This document shows, in pieces, positions 9,530 through 19,046 of a stretch of DNA of 19,388 nt (position 1 is the first letter of the stretch; every line of letters starts with the position of its first letter). Source of the stretch: Magnaporthiopsis rhizophila (taxonomy: Eukaryota; Ascomycota; Sordariomycetes; Magnaporthales; Magnaporthaceae); contig PYSS01000135.1 of NCBI GenBank assembly GCA_003049465.1, positions 79,541 to 98,928 on the forward strand. The letters are read 5' to 3'. The notes beneath the pieces are model-generated. The model was not told the DNA's origin. It made no database searches and saw nothing but the letters and a program-made list of their open reading frames with translations. The position numbers and the translations under genes were made by a program.

Positions 9530-10251
9530 CCGCGTTGAGGAAGCCGTTGATGAATTACCATGACAACCATTAAAACACGCACACTAAGCATCGGTAACAA
9601 GGACCTTTCGGCGCTGTTGAAGCCAGTGAGGTGACTGTAAGATTGCTGTAAGCCTAGTTTTATGGCAATCTGTTGTTTTAATCAGCTGTGAAAGTTTTGA
9701 CAGCCAAGATATAAAATGCCTTTAAAGATAACAATTTAAAACCATTAATCCACAAATGAATTTTTTTCATCTTTCATCCTATTTCACATTCGAGTTTATA
9801 CTTAATTAATGTTTATTTTTTCTATTTATTTTTTTTTGTTTTTAATGTATAAGGAATTGCCAACACTTTATGCGTATTTATAACGGCTTTATGTTTATTA
9901 TATAAATATTATCAGGGTAAAAGGTGGTTTTTAAAATCAATAATAAGTATGAAAAAGGACTTTGCCTTCTTTTCTCTTTCGTAACGGATTCTTCTTTTTA
10001 TTTATTTAAATGGTAATATAAGGCCCTATCCCGGATTACCCCCTATTTTTACTTTTTCCATACAAAATTAAAATTAAGGTGTTTATTGCATTTTTCAAAG
10101 TGGTGTAACTTTTATAAAAATGAAATATAACAAAATTTAAACTAATTAAAAGCTTGTTTTAACGACCTATTTTACGCGTGTACTTGTAATTTTTTGGTAG
10201 CGATAATTTTTAGGTGCAAAATATATATATATATTTTTTGAAAACACGTAG
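9530..10251. other. AT-rich intergenic sequence at the edge of the AT-rich block
   Basis: Composition falls sharply about 20 bases after the preceding gene. The sequence is full of T and A runs, including an AT dinucleotide run near 10221-10235. It has no open frame of note and lies outside the chromovirus. It retains more CA and TG than the element, so it may be RIP spill-over, an older unrecognised repeat, or naturally AT-rich DNA. Confidence 0.5.
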
Positions 10252-10388
10252 TTTGGCACAGGCCCTAAGCTTTTTGTTAACAACGCAATGGACCACGAGT
10301 GGCTCGAAGCAGTGCCTGAAAGCAAAGCAGAGTACAACCGCCGGGGGGAGGATCACAACGGCTCTACCTATAAAATCCTGTTAGTTTA
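10252..10388 (+). pseudogene. Open host fragment interrupted by the retrotransposon
   Basis: This ~137-bp stretch has near-normal GC content between two AT-rich blocks. It is open from 10252 (after a TAG at 10249-10251), with an ATG at 10288, and reads about 45 codons up to the LTR. When the element and one GTTTA copy are removed, the same frame continues without a stop through 19358-19388, the window end, giving about 56 open codons. The encoded residues (near MDHEWLEAVPESKAEYNRR) are not recognised. The pieces could be an exon split by insertion, with a possible acceptor AG near 10251 or 10261, or a chance opening. Confidence 0.35.
10384..10388. repeat. Left target-site duplication GTTTA of the chromovirus
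   Basis: GTTTA directly precedes the left LTR (TATAACAAGG, ancestrally TGTAACAAGG) and is repeated exactly after the right LTR at 19353-19357. Five bases is the usual duplication for Ty3/Gypsy integrases. Confidence 0.85.
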
Positions 10389-10695
10389 TATAACAAGGGG
10401 ATAATAATTGGGTTGGTAAAATTATTATATTATAATAAATTTTTTATAGCCTTAAGGAGATACTTAAAAAAGCAGAATCTCCTCGAGGAACTTTTCGAAA
10501 TTGCTTCCTTTATATAAGCCATTAGGTGGTCCGTGCTTCGCAGGGTTAGGTACGTATTTATAAAAGGGTCGGGCGCCTAACCCTTTTTTTATTTGCAAGG
10601 GTTTTGTGCCTAACTGAACCGCCCCAATCGTTTAGCGCCCTAATAGTTATTAATTCCGGGGATAGCAGTGCTTGCACGGCGATCCTTGTATAATA
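10389..10695 (-). repeat. 3' LTR of the chromovirus (left copy)
   Basis: It aligns over its full length with 19047-19352. Its + strand start TATAACAAGG and end GTATAATA correspond to TGTAACAAGG and GTGTAACA, giving TG...CA termini before RIP. The copy is mutated mainly by G-to-A and C-to-T relative to the right copy at its right end, and less so elsewhere. It contains the TATATAAG core at about 10510-10517. Confidence 0.9.
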
Positions 10696-10713
10696 TTATC
10701 CTTTTTTCTTTAA
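10696..10713 (-). other. Polypurine tract of the chromovirus
   Basis: Read on the - strand, TAAAGAAAAAAGGATAA directly precedes the 3' LTR. This is the position and composition expected of the plus-strand primer of an LTR retrotransposon, and it independently confirms the - strand orientation. Confidence 0.7.
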
Positions 10714-10789
10714 GGCATATCCTAAACCTGTTGGTTGGAATTTTGTCCCTAAACTTAAAAGTTCCGGGGCTTGCGTGGGTGGTGCTGGT

Positions 10790-11170
10790 GGAAAGCTTGT
10801 ATTTTTTTTTAGTTTTTTGGGTTTTAAAATTTTTCCAGGGTTCCCAGGTGTTTTTTTTTGATCGAAATCCAGCCATTTAATTTTATATTTTATAATTCCT
10901 TTTTTAACTTGCAAATCCCTGATTTTTTTTATATTCCAAATATTTTTGAGGGGCGGGGCCTTATCTTTGACCTGTTTTAGGTCGGGCTATTTGTAAAAAC
11001 CGGATCAGTAAGGTTTAATAAGTGATATATGGAAGGTGGGATGGATTTTTTACAAATCGGGAAAAGCCAGCTTAATTGTTAAAAGCGTTAGGATATAAAT
11101 GATACGGAAAGGACCCAAAAGTTTGGCGTTAATTTTTTTTGCGGGGCGTTAGGTTTTGATATTTTTTGTA
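10790..11170 (-). pseudogene. Integrase C-terminus: GPY/F module and chromodomain
   Basis: On the - strand a GPF motif (about 11104-11121) is followed by an IHPTFHISLIKP-like block (about 11010-11050), the classic GPY/F module of Ty3/Gypsy integrases, with a TAA between them. Further on, YKIKWLDFDQ (10914 frame) and TWEPWKNFK (10876 frame) form the two halves of a chromodomain, split by a frameshift near 10855. Chromodomains of this position bind methylated histone H3 and steer integration to heterochromatin in known chromoviruses. The aromatic positions are partly kept, but the frame is broken, so no product is expected. Confidence 0.85.
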
Positions 11171-11399
11171 TTAAGTATTACGAGTTGTTTTTTTGTAAAT
11201 ATTAAAGGTATTGTTTGTTTTTTGTTTGCCTATTTTTTTATATTTTTTTGCGGGTTTTTTAGGTATAATTTGGCTTTATTATGAATTTTATACATTTAAT
11301 AAATGTATAATTTATTAGTTAAATATAGGTGAGTTTGTTCTAAAAATGGGAAATTATTTGCGGCTAAATTAAATCTATAATTAACAAAAAAAGGGATAT

Positions 11400-12058
11400 T
11401 AATATATTGGATAATAATATATTATTATAGGCAAATTTTGCTATGGGTAACAGGTTTGTCCAATTAAATATTTTAAAATTAACAAAAAAATATAAATATA
11501 TTTTTAAAATTTGGTTAAATTTTTTTATTTGCCTATTAATTTAGGGGTGGAAAATAATGCTTATTTTGGGTTTAATGCTAATTAATTTAAGGAAATTTTG
11601 CTATAAATATGCCGTAAATTTGGATTTAATTTAACATAATATTTAATAGTACCCTGTGAAATTATTAATATTTTTTGGCAAAGATGCGGATAAGGTTATC
11701 CGTTTTTTTCCCCTTTTTTTAGGGGTACAAAATGCGCCATTTTGATAAAAGGGTTTATTATTACCCAAATGGAATTATATTTGCGGTTTTTTGGAAAATC
11801 CGTAATAAAATCCATGGTTATAATTTGCTAAAATTAGTAATATAATTTTATGGGTTAAAAAGGCCAAAAGGGCATATTTTGGGGCTTTATTACGTTAATA
11901 TTCCAGATAATTTCTAATATAATCCTTAACGTCCTTTTTTATATTTGGCCACCAAAAATATCGGGTAATTAGTTTTAAAATTTTATTTATACCTATATAT
12001 CCGGCCATTTTAATATTATATTTTAAATTAAAAATTTCCCTTTTTAATTTTAACTGGG
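11400..12058 (-). pseudogene. Integrase zinc-binding and catalytic core, inactivated
   Basis: On the - strand the HHCC zinc-binding region (about 11895-12015) is recognisable by INKILKLITRYFWWPNIKKD. A family His reads Tyr (codon 11997-11999), and both family Cys read Tyr (codons 11907-11909 and 11898-11900). The core follows: TMDFITDFPKN keeps the first catalytic Asp (codon 11810-11812), then IKMAHFVPLKK, and the core ends with WTNLLPMAKFAYNN (about 11420-11465). Where the family has the catalytic Glu of GQTER the best alignment gives Lys (near 11523). Several TAA stops interrupt the frame. The changes are the transitions RIP causes. Confidence 0.85.
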
Positions 12059-12059
12059 C

Positions 12060-12064
12060 CGGAA
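12060..12064. repeat. Left target-site duplication CGGAA of the nested element
   Basis: CGGAA directly precedes TGTTAC at 12065 and is repeated exactly at 12704-12708 after the second terminal repeat. Confidence 0.75.
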
Positions 12065-12177
12065 TGTTACAGTACTATCCCTTATATAAGGACCAAGCAT
12101 ATTATAGCCCTTTGGATATAACAACGTTCCCTTTTGCTTTGGTGTAACAGGTATTACCTTAGTCTAATCCCGTAATA
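12065..12177 (+). repeat. Left terminal repeat of the TRIM-like element
   Basis: 113 bp, starting TGTTACAGTA and containing CTTATATAAG. It aligns along its whole length with 12592-12703. By eye there are about 24 transitions, 3 transversions and one indel between the copies. Confidence 0.8.
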
Positions 12178-12427
12178 ATTTGTTATATTTAACTTTGGAT
12201 TGCTCGAGTTTAATTCTCCGCACGGTTATGCGCATAAGTTTTTATTTATAACGTGGCGTTTGGGTGGCGCAATACGCACGGAACACCATTTGTGGCGCTT
12301 TTTTTGCCAGGGGGCGGGGGGTAATTAATTTTAGCAATTCGAAAAACCAACTGAAACTTTTTAGGAAAACTTATTAAGCGATTGGACCCTGTGGCATATA
12401 CATTCCGGTGCACAGGGCGCCAGCGCC

Positions 12428-12507
12428 TTGCTTGTGCAGCGCTAGCGCTAGCACTTTGTAATGCCAGCATTTTGCTTATGCAGCGCTAATATTATTTATG
12501 CAGCGCC
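12428..12507 (+). repeat. Short GCAGCGC-centred repeats in the TRIM-like interior
   Basis: TTGCTTGTGCAGCGCTA (12428-12444) recurs as TTGCTTATGCAGCGCTA (12472-12488) and, diverged, as ATTATTTATGCAGCGCC (12491-12507). A 12-bp palindrome AGCGCTAGCGCT lies at 12438-12449. The patch keeps a normal G+C level inside the AT-rich block. Confidence 0.6.
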
Positions 12508-12591
12508 TTCAAAAGGCAAACCTTATACGAAAATTGATTTTAATTATGCATTTGTATAATTAAGGATAATTGTAGCATAAGGGTGGAGTAT

Positions 12592-12703
12592 TGTTATGGT
12601 ACGATCCTTTATATAAGGATCAAATATATTGTAGCTTTTGGATATGATAATATTTTTTTTTTCTTTGGTGTAACGCGTACTGCCTTGGTTTAATCCCGTG
12701 ATA
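12592..12703 (+). repeat. Right terminal repeat of the TRIM-like element
   Basis: 112 bp, starting TGTTATGGTA, the direct-repeat partner of 12065-12177, followed immediately by the second CGGAA (12704-12708). Confidence 0.8.
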
Positions 12704-12959
12704 CGGAATTTATAATTTATTATATTTATAAAAAAGGCTATCCTTTATAATTTTTCTTTCATAAAGGTTTTTTTATATATACCCGGTATTTATTATTGGT
12801 TTGGGCAATCTGCTTGATTCGGTTTGTAAATATAATATTCTATTTAAATATCGGAATATTACAAAACCGGGCCAAGGATAAAAAAAAAGAAATTTGCGGG
12901 GATTTTTTTTGTAAAATGTTTTTTTATAAGATTATTATAATTGGCTGATTTTTACCCCC

Positions 12960-13400
12960 CTTTTTTTTAGGTTAGTATTGTTCCAGTTTAAAAAAATATT
13001 AGCCTTTTCGTTTTGTTTGCCTGGTTAATAATTAATTAAAAGCTAATAGCTAAATAATTGTTAAGCCCATTTAGCTTATTATTAATTAAAAATTTTAACC
13101 GTTATAAAATAAAATAAATTTTGGTAATCCGTAAAAATTTTTATTCGGTACTAAACTTTTTTTAAATAATATTTTTATTTGCCAAAATAGTTAATAATTG
13201 CAAAAAGTTTTTTGTTATGGATTTTATAATTAATTTTTGCTAATATCATTTTCCGGAAATAAAAAATTACCGAATGGAGCTTATTATCCTTTAAATTGCA
13301 CTAAAATAGTGCCGCGCTTATTGCAAAATTGGATAAATCCGTTTTTATAATAGCAAAAAGTATTGGATCGAAATATTTTAGGATTAGGGGGGAGGTGAAG
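12960..13400 (-). pseudogene. RNase H domain of the chromovirus pol, degraded
   Basis: On the - strand TDLSNFAISAALF (about 13315-13343) corresponds to the family's TDASDFAIGAVL block, followed by an HSVIFYFRKM-like stretch and a YKIHNKKLFAII-like stretch, the usual RT-linked RNase H sequence. The Asp of the ASD motif reads Asn, and a TAG stands where Gln is expected. This domain would degrade the RNA strand during reverse transcription. The segment between it and the integrase is interrupted by the nested element. Confidence 0.85.
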
Positions 13401-13499
13401 GTTTTTTTAAGGGCATTAAATGCCTTTTGTATTTCCAGGATCCAAATTTATAAATCTTTTCATAAAATATTCGCGGTTATTAAAGGTTTTATAATTTTG

Positions 13500-14215
13500 G
13501 AAATTTTTTTTATAAATTTTCGGTAAAAGTTTGCAAATCCCACCATTAATTGGTATTTATATAATTGGTTTAATGCTTGTTATTAGAGAATAATTTTAAT
13601 TTTGTTTTGCAATATCCAAATGCCATTTTGTCCAATTATATGGCCCAAAATTCCACTTTTTGCAATTTCCAGATACATTTCCTGGGGGCAACGGCAAAAT
13701 AATATTTAATAAGCTTTTTTAATATTTTTTGTACTAATTTATTGTATTTTTCCAAGATTTTTGCATAAATAAAAAGATTATTTAGGTAAACCAGCAGTTT
13801 TGCATTAATTAAATCCATAAAATATGGTTTATTATATATTAAAAGGTGGCTGGTATATTAATAAGCTTTATAAATATAACCATAAATTTTAAAAAAACCA
13901 TATTTGTATTTAAAGGTTTTTTTTATTTATAGCCTTCCTTTATTTATATTAAATAAAACCAGGTTTCAAAATTTATTTTCATTATCCATTTGGTATTTTG
14001 GAAACGGTTTTAAAATTTGATAATTAAGGAAATAAAATATTGTTCGGGGATAATTTTTAAATTAATAATCCAATAATTAATAATGGGCCGAAAAGGGTTT
14101 TTTAAATCCTTTTTTTTAGTAAATATTAAAAAAGCCCTTATTATTTTTTCCTTTATATATGCGTTTTATTTCCAGGTTTTTTATTAACTAAGGTTTAAAA
14201 ATATTAAGCTTTTTT
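13500..14215 (-). pseudogene. Reverse transcriptase domain of the chromovirus pol, degraded
   Basis: On the - strand the N-terminal part reads IRAFLIFTKKKD (around 14110-14150), matching the IRPS..PVLFVKKKDG block of Ty3/Gypsy enzymes. A KYKYGFFK block follows. The catalytic YLDD motif reads YLNN (13777-13788), losing both metal-binding Asp residues. The domain ends with VGFANFYRKFI (about 13510-13545), the LGF.NFYRRFI motif. Multiple TAA stops interrupt it, so it is certainly inactive. Confidence 0.9.
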
Positions 14216-15513
14216 TTGGTTTATATTATAAATGGGCCTTTAATTAAATATTATGCCTTTTTTTAAATGGATTTTATGATCCTATGGCTAATAATCTAAT
14301 AATTGTATGGCTATTTTACTTATTATAATAAATAAAAATTTCCTAAATTTAAAGGAAACATTAGCTAATTTATTTTTATTTTTGGTTTCGGCCGGAAAAA
14401 TTGCTCCGGTATTTTTGACAAAAATTATAATAACTAGTATAATAAAATAAATATCCCCCGGATTTTTGGAATTTTTATATTTCCGGGCCTGGGGTTCGCG
14501 GTATGCTTTGTATTTGGCTGTATCGAATTGTATATTTTCCAAATCCTTTAACAAAAATCCTGTAGAATAATACCGGGCTATCCATTATACTGGTAATAAA
14601 ATATGATATTTGGGACTTAGGTTCGAAATATCCAAAATAATAAAAATATGGTAATTAAAATATTAAAAAGTTATATTTGGGAAATAAAATTGGGCTAATA
14701 TTGTATTATTTCCCCTGAAATTTGAAAATATCCTTGGGATACTCTTTTTTGCTATTTGGTTTCCTAATTTGGCTATAATCCTAGTTAAAAAAAGATAACC
14801 TTTATAATTTCTGGTATTTAAAAGGATATATATTGGGATTTTTTGTTTTTTTTTGTTTGAAAAAAATGCTTATAATAGGCCTTATTATACCGATCAGGAA
14901 TTTATTCCCCTTATCCGGGATAAACAGGCTTTTTTTATTTTAATAGTCCAAATTAATTTTAACCTTTTCGAAAAACCTGCTAACAGCTTTATAACCGTGG
15001 GATTAAATTCCGGCAATTCGAACCTTTTTTTATAAAGATTTTTTGCTATCCACAGAAATCAGGGCCTCCGTTAATTTTTTTTAAACCCGGTTATTTTTCC
15101 TGGCAAAAAGGGTATATTTTTACCATCGATATTTTTTTTTGCATAATAATTCAAAATATAATAAAATTTTCTGCCATATTTTTAATAATCAATTTTTTTC
15201 GTTTTTTAATTATTTATATCTTTTTGGTCGATTTTTTCCAATGTTACTCGGATATTGGGCTAATACCGGTCCTTATTTCTAACAATGGATTTTTTCGAAT
15301 ATTTGAGGATTAGTTTTAGGGGTTTTAAAAATTGTTATTACGGGAACAGCCCGTATTCGAGCATTTCCGTATCAAAACAGGCTTATTTTTTCCCTTTTTT
15401 TTGATCCCCAATAATTTTTCGGATTAAAATTTTTTGATGGATGTATTATTCGCCAGACTTTATTCATAAATTAAACTGCTTTTAAAATATACGTTCAAAA
15501 ATTTTGCATTATT
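14216..15513 (-). pseudogene. Presumed gag tail, protease and RT N-terminal linker, not resolved
   Basis: By position this stretch should hold the zinc knuckle, the aspartic protease and the start of RT. I could not recognise either a CCHC knuckle or a D(T/S)GA protease motif through the mutations and frame changes. An 88-codon - strand frame (14288-14554) is likely pol linker because it lies just upstream of RT on the same strand. Confidence 0.4.
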
Positions 15514-15860
15514 TTAAAAAAGCTTTTTTTTAATAAATAAATCAGGGTGGTTATTTATTTGGGAAAAGCATTCCACACATAATTTTGGAATGTAATCCCG
15601 GATTATTTGCGCAATATAATTATACTGGTTAAATTTTATAATATAATTTGCAATATCTCTTTTATATTTAAATATGCGCATTTTATTAACTTTTGTTTGT
15701 TTTTTATTAGGGCTTTTATAATGGTTTTTAAAACGGATGTATAAAATTTCCAATTATTTATAAAGGCCAGTATTTTTAGCAATTTTGCTCGGAAAATATG
15801 GTATTATAAGGCGGATTTTTTAATAAAAATCCTACCCATATAATATAATATAAATTGCTG
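15514..15860 (-). pseudogene. Gag domain of the chromovirus, degraded
   Basis: An open - strand stretch (15514-15753), extending upstream through stops in the same frame to about 15860. It shows the pattern of the retrotransposon gag family (PF03732-like): an aromatic/basic helix (LEILYIRFKNHY), a run equivalent to the K.L..L.Q block, ANYIIKFNQYNYIAQ matching the Y...F......, and an Ile/Asp-rich tail with a Leu-Cys-Val-Glu-Cys-Phe motif where the family has a conserved L...F..GL. Gag would form the particle shell. The assignment rests on this pattern plus its place upstream of RT. Confidence 0.6.
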
Positions 15861-15989
15861 CTAAACCTGTCCTTAAAAATCTTTATATAAATATTTACCT
15901 AAAATTATTAATTTTGGAAAAAAATCTGAGTTTTATCAAAAGTATTAGGATATTTAAAAATTACCGGGTTGGAAATATAAATTTTTCTG

Positions 15990-18330
15990 TACTGCTAATT
16001 ATTTTGTTCTTCCAAAAAGGGGAACCGGTAAGGTTGGTAAAAAAAGGGTTAAAAAGCCTGTTTAATAAGCCCCAGGGTCCTATCGGTCCATTATTATCCA
16101 ATAATAAAGGATTATCCTTTGGATAATCAAACCTTTTTAATACGGATGCTTTTCGGACAGGCAGGCTGGATTTATTCCTAATTAGCTGGGTAATACTGGC
16201 TTATTATATTTATTTGGTAATGGTTTATACCAATCCTTTAAAATTCCGGCAATATATTATTTGGTTATAAAACTGGTTTATTTTAGGGCCGAAAAAGTTA
16301 AGCAGGATTTTGTATTTTTTTTATAAATGGACAGGGTATTTTTAAAAAAGTACTTTCAATTGGCTAAAATTTGACAAAAAAATCCGGGCCGATTATAATT
16401 TGGCTGGGGCAATAAAAATAGCTTGTTATAATACGGGGGCGGAGCCGATTATAAATAAAATAGCAAAAATTTATGGAAATTGCCTGGCATATATTTACTT
16501 ATAGCATTCCCTAATCAGTTTTTTAGCCCATTTTTTTTATTATTAGGCAAATTTCTCAATTTATCCTTTCACCGCCCGCTGGCGATTTTCGATATTATTT
16601 TATTGTTTTTTTATATGGGTTAATTATTATTCCGTATTATAAACCTGCCTTTTTATAATTTCGGCCCAAACCTGTATATCCTTCATTATATTTTAAACCA
16701 AGTATATATAGCAACCAGGGCATATTGGTGCATTTTTTGCATTTTGATCAATTGGTTAATAGTATACTTTTTTATCGCTTAATCGGTAATAGCTTATAAT
16801 AAAACTTTCCAAACCTTTTCGGCAAATATGTTACTGTATTTGATTATAGTTTTTTTAAAATATTTTAATTAAACCTATATAAGGATAATTTGGTTTTGAA
16901 CCATTTGCAAAATAATCTAGTATATATTTTAAATATATTTATATTAATATCGAAATTTGGAAATTTGCCGTTAAATTGTTTCAAAAACGGCCGATTGGTT
17001 AAGGATTTTTTTGTAAAAGGCCAAAATAGCGGTGTATACGGTTATTAGCTTTTAGTATATTTTAGTTATCCAGGCAGCGTAACTTTTATCGGGGGCAACC
17101 GATAGATAATCGTTTTTTGGGCTAAAAAACCAGCTATCTCCTTTACCTTTTTGTTATAAATTATCAAAAATGGGCGAAATATAAAGAATAATAGTATTAT
17201 TAGTGTTTAGCATAAATGTATTTTACTTTTCTCAAAACCGGTTGGTGCTATAAAAACCAAAAATTCGTTTTTTCTGGGCAAGGGTTACAAAACAGGTTTT
17301 TTTCCTTTAAAGGGTGGGATTATTTTAAACTGATTTTTTAATAAGCCGGTACTTGTATTTAAATTTCCTGCTATAATTATAAAATCCAAAAATAACTATC
17401 GATTATCTGTATAAAATGGTAGCGGTAAAAAGGCTATCCTGTTAATTTTCCGGGCTTGGTTTTCGTAAATTTCAAATAAAATTTTAAAATTATACTTAAA
17501 AATAACCAGGGAATTGTTTTATTTTTTTATTAAAATAATTAATTTACAAATTTTTTAAGCAAATTTTTCGCACCAATTTCGTATTTTATCAAAAAATAGG
17601 GTATTTTTTAGATTGGCCTGAAAATTATGGGCAAATAATATGGTTTGGGCTAATTTATTTTAAATTTTTTTAAACCAGGTATCCAATTTATCAAAAATTT
17701 AAATCATGCCCTTAAAAAGGTTCGAATAATCCAAATTAATTATTTTGATATTATTGTTTAATTTTTTGGTATTTTTTGTAACATATTCGGACAGTTCGAT
17801 AAAATTCCGATGGTTTTTCCGAATTTTTTCGGTTAAATAAAAAAGGATTTGCTGGGTTTTTTCCCGGATTTGGGCCTTAGTAATTTCGATTTATTTTATA
17901 ATTTTTTTTTATAAAATTAAATTTAGCAGTTTGTTATTTTGTGTGCTTTTAATAAATTAAACAATTTGGGTTCGTTTATAATTTGCTTTTTAAAAGGCTA
18001 ATTAAACTAATACAAGCAAAAGGTTCAAATTATTGCCAAATATTTCCATATATATTACTAAATTTTGCCGAAACATTTATTAGTTTTTTTTTACCCGGAT
18101 AAAATAATTTTTTTCTAAAAGGAGGGTGCTTATAATAATAAGGGGAAAAAATGGCCATTTAGAAATAAAGGCCCCTTATTTTGCCGGTTATTTGCCCCGG
18201 GGCCTGGTGCTAAAAAAATTTATAATATTATCGGTTATAAAGGTAACTGTTCCGTTTAAAACGATTGGCCCTTTTTTTGGATAAAATGGTAAATATAAAT
18301 AAGCGAATTTTTTTTTACCGGTTATATATA
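15990..18330 (-). pseudogene. Long pre-gag coding region, RIP-degraded, unknown product
   Basis: Between leader and gag domain the - strand carries a long decayed reading frame. From about 17890 down to 17060 I followed one frame for about 277 codons; it has 8 stops, seven TAA and one TAG, none TGA, the signature of RIP acting on Gln codons. The frame shifts at an A-run near 17906-17914 and again near 16860, and continues on both sides. Helical, charged segments (for example EITKAQIREKTQQ and LTEKIRKNHRNF) suggest coiled coil. Other recognisable patches include a Pro/Lys-rich IIPPFKGKKP. I match no known domain. It is either a very long Gag N-terminus or a separate first ORF. Confidence 0.65.
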
Positions 18331-18442
18331 TTATTTGCAATAAAAAACTAATTATAACACATTTGGAAATATATTTATTTTTATAATACTTTTCTCATTG
18401 TTATATTAGGTAATTAAAAGGGAAATTTATTCTGCGAATTAT

Positions 18443-18657
18443 ATGCATAGCTGTTGGAATAGGCATTTTGTGCGCGTGCGATCCGGAAAAGGAGGACGGA
18501 ATGGAGGGATCCTTTGGGCCCCTTTGGATCCCGCACGGGCCAACCGGCCTGTGCGGTTAGAGCGGCGGATCGCCCTTTGGGCGATCGTTTCCGCGCAGAT
18601 AAAAGGGCAGTTTTTTGCCCTTTTTTAGGCAGATAGATTCCTTTCTTCTTGTGCATA
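18443..18657 (-). other. GC-rich stem-loop island in the chromovirus leader
   Basis: Four inverted repeats follow one another: GGGATCC...GGATCCC (18506-18532), GCACGGGCC-AACC-GGCCTGTGC with one G-T pair (18533-18554), GATCGCCC-TTT-GGGCGATC (18568-18586), and AAAAGGGCA...TGCCCTTTT (18601-18624). The island keeps CG-rich sequence inside a heavily mutated element. A TGCATA hexamer brackets it (18444-18449 and 18652-18657). On the element's strand it lies roughly 400-600 bases downstream of the 5' LTR, where packaging or dimerisation signals would be expected. It could instead be a separate small insertion. Confidence 0.55.
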
Positions 18658-18969
18658 ATAATAGGATTTCCCCAGATTATAAAGATTGTTATTCACCCCT
18701 TTTGGAGATTTCCGAGCCGACTGAACAGGAGAAACCCTTTTCTGCCAATAATAGCATAATTATAATACTTTTTAAAATTATAGCAATTAAAATAAAAAAA
18801 ATGCTTATTTTTTTCCAATTTATTTAGCCAATCCGAAAATTTTTTATATAATTTTAACCTGGGTGCGGCGGTAATATAAAGGAATACCCTAAAAATATTA
18901 GTGCAACCGTGGTTTTATATAACAAAATAATTCCAGGTTTAATGCGCTAAAAATAGGAAGGGATTATTT

Positions 18970-19018
18970 CACAGCAGCCCTGCCAAAATTTAAAAGGAAA
19001 AATAATACGGCTGCTGTG
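18970..19018 (-). repeat. Perfect 10-bp inverted repeat beside the 5' LTR
   Basis: CACAGCAGCC (18970-18979) pairs with GGCTGCTGTG (19009-19018) across a 29-nt loop. It lies about 30 bases inside the 5' LTR boundary, where the primer-binding site should be. I could not identify a tRNA-complementary primer site here. Confidence 0.5.
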
Positions 19019-19046
19019 GAACGGTCCAGGGCGAAAAAAATTTATT

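Larger units (their letters stand above)
12065..12703 (+). mobile_element. TRIM-like miniature LTR element nested in the chromovirus pol
   Basis: A 639-bp insertion with terminal direct repeats 12065-12177 and 12592-12703. Each begins TGTTA; the ends read GTAATA and GTGATA, consistent with RIP of an ancestral ...ACA. A CGGAA duplication flanks it. It sits between RNase H and the integrase zinc finger. If element and one duplication are removed, the chromovirus frame on the - strand reads across the junction apart from one TAA, and continues into KLKREIFNLKYNIK, which leads into the zinc finger. AAGGGTGGAGTA (12579-12590), just before the right repeat, could be a polypurine tract, implying + orientation. 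The 414-bp interior has no protein domain and includes a GC-rich patch. Terminal direct repeats with a non-coding interior under 1 kb fit a terminal-repeat retrotransposon in miniature; a deleted LTR element is the alternative. Confidence 0.75.

Noticed and set aside
10379..10383. TGTTA as the left LTR start
   Set aside because: It looks like a TG start, but alignment with the right LTR stops at TATAAC (10389), and only that boundary gives a matching GTTTA duplication on both sides.
13329..13526. 65-codon + strand frame inside the retrotransposon
   Set aside because: It lies opposite the recognisable RT/RNase H sequence on the - strand and is an antisense shadow.
15914..16126. 70-codon + strand frame inside the retrotransposon
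   Set aside because: Antisense to the pre-gag coding region; no domain.
18443..18628. Reading the GC-rich island as a small gene (61-codon + frame, 80-codon - frame)
   Set aside because: Open frames there are explained by high G+C and repeated stem-loops; no codon bias or domain.
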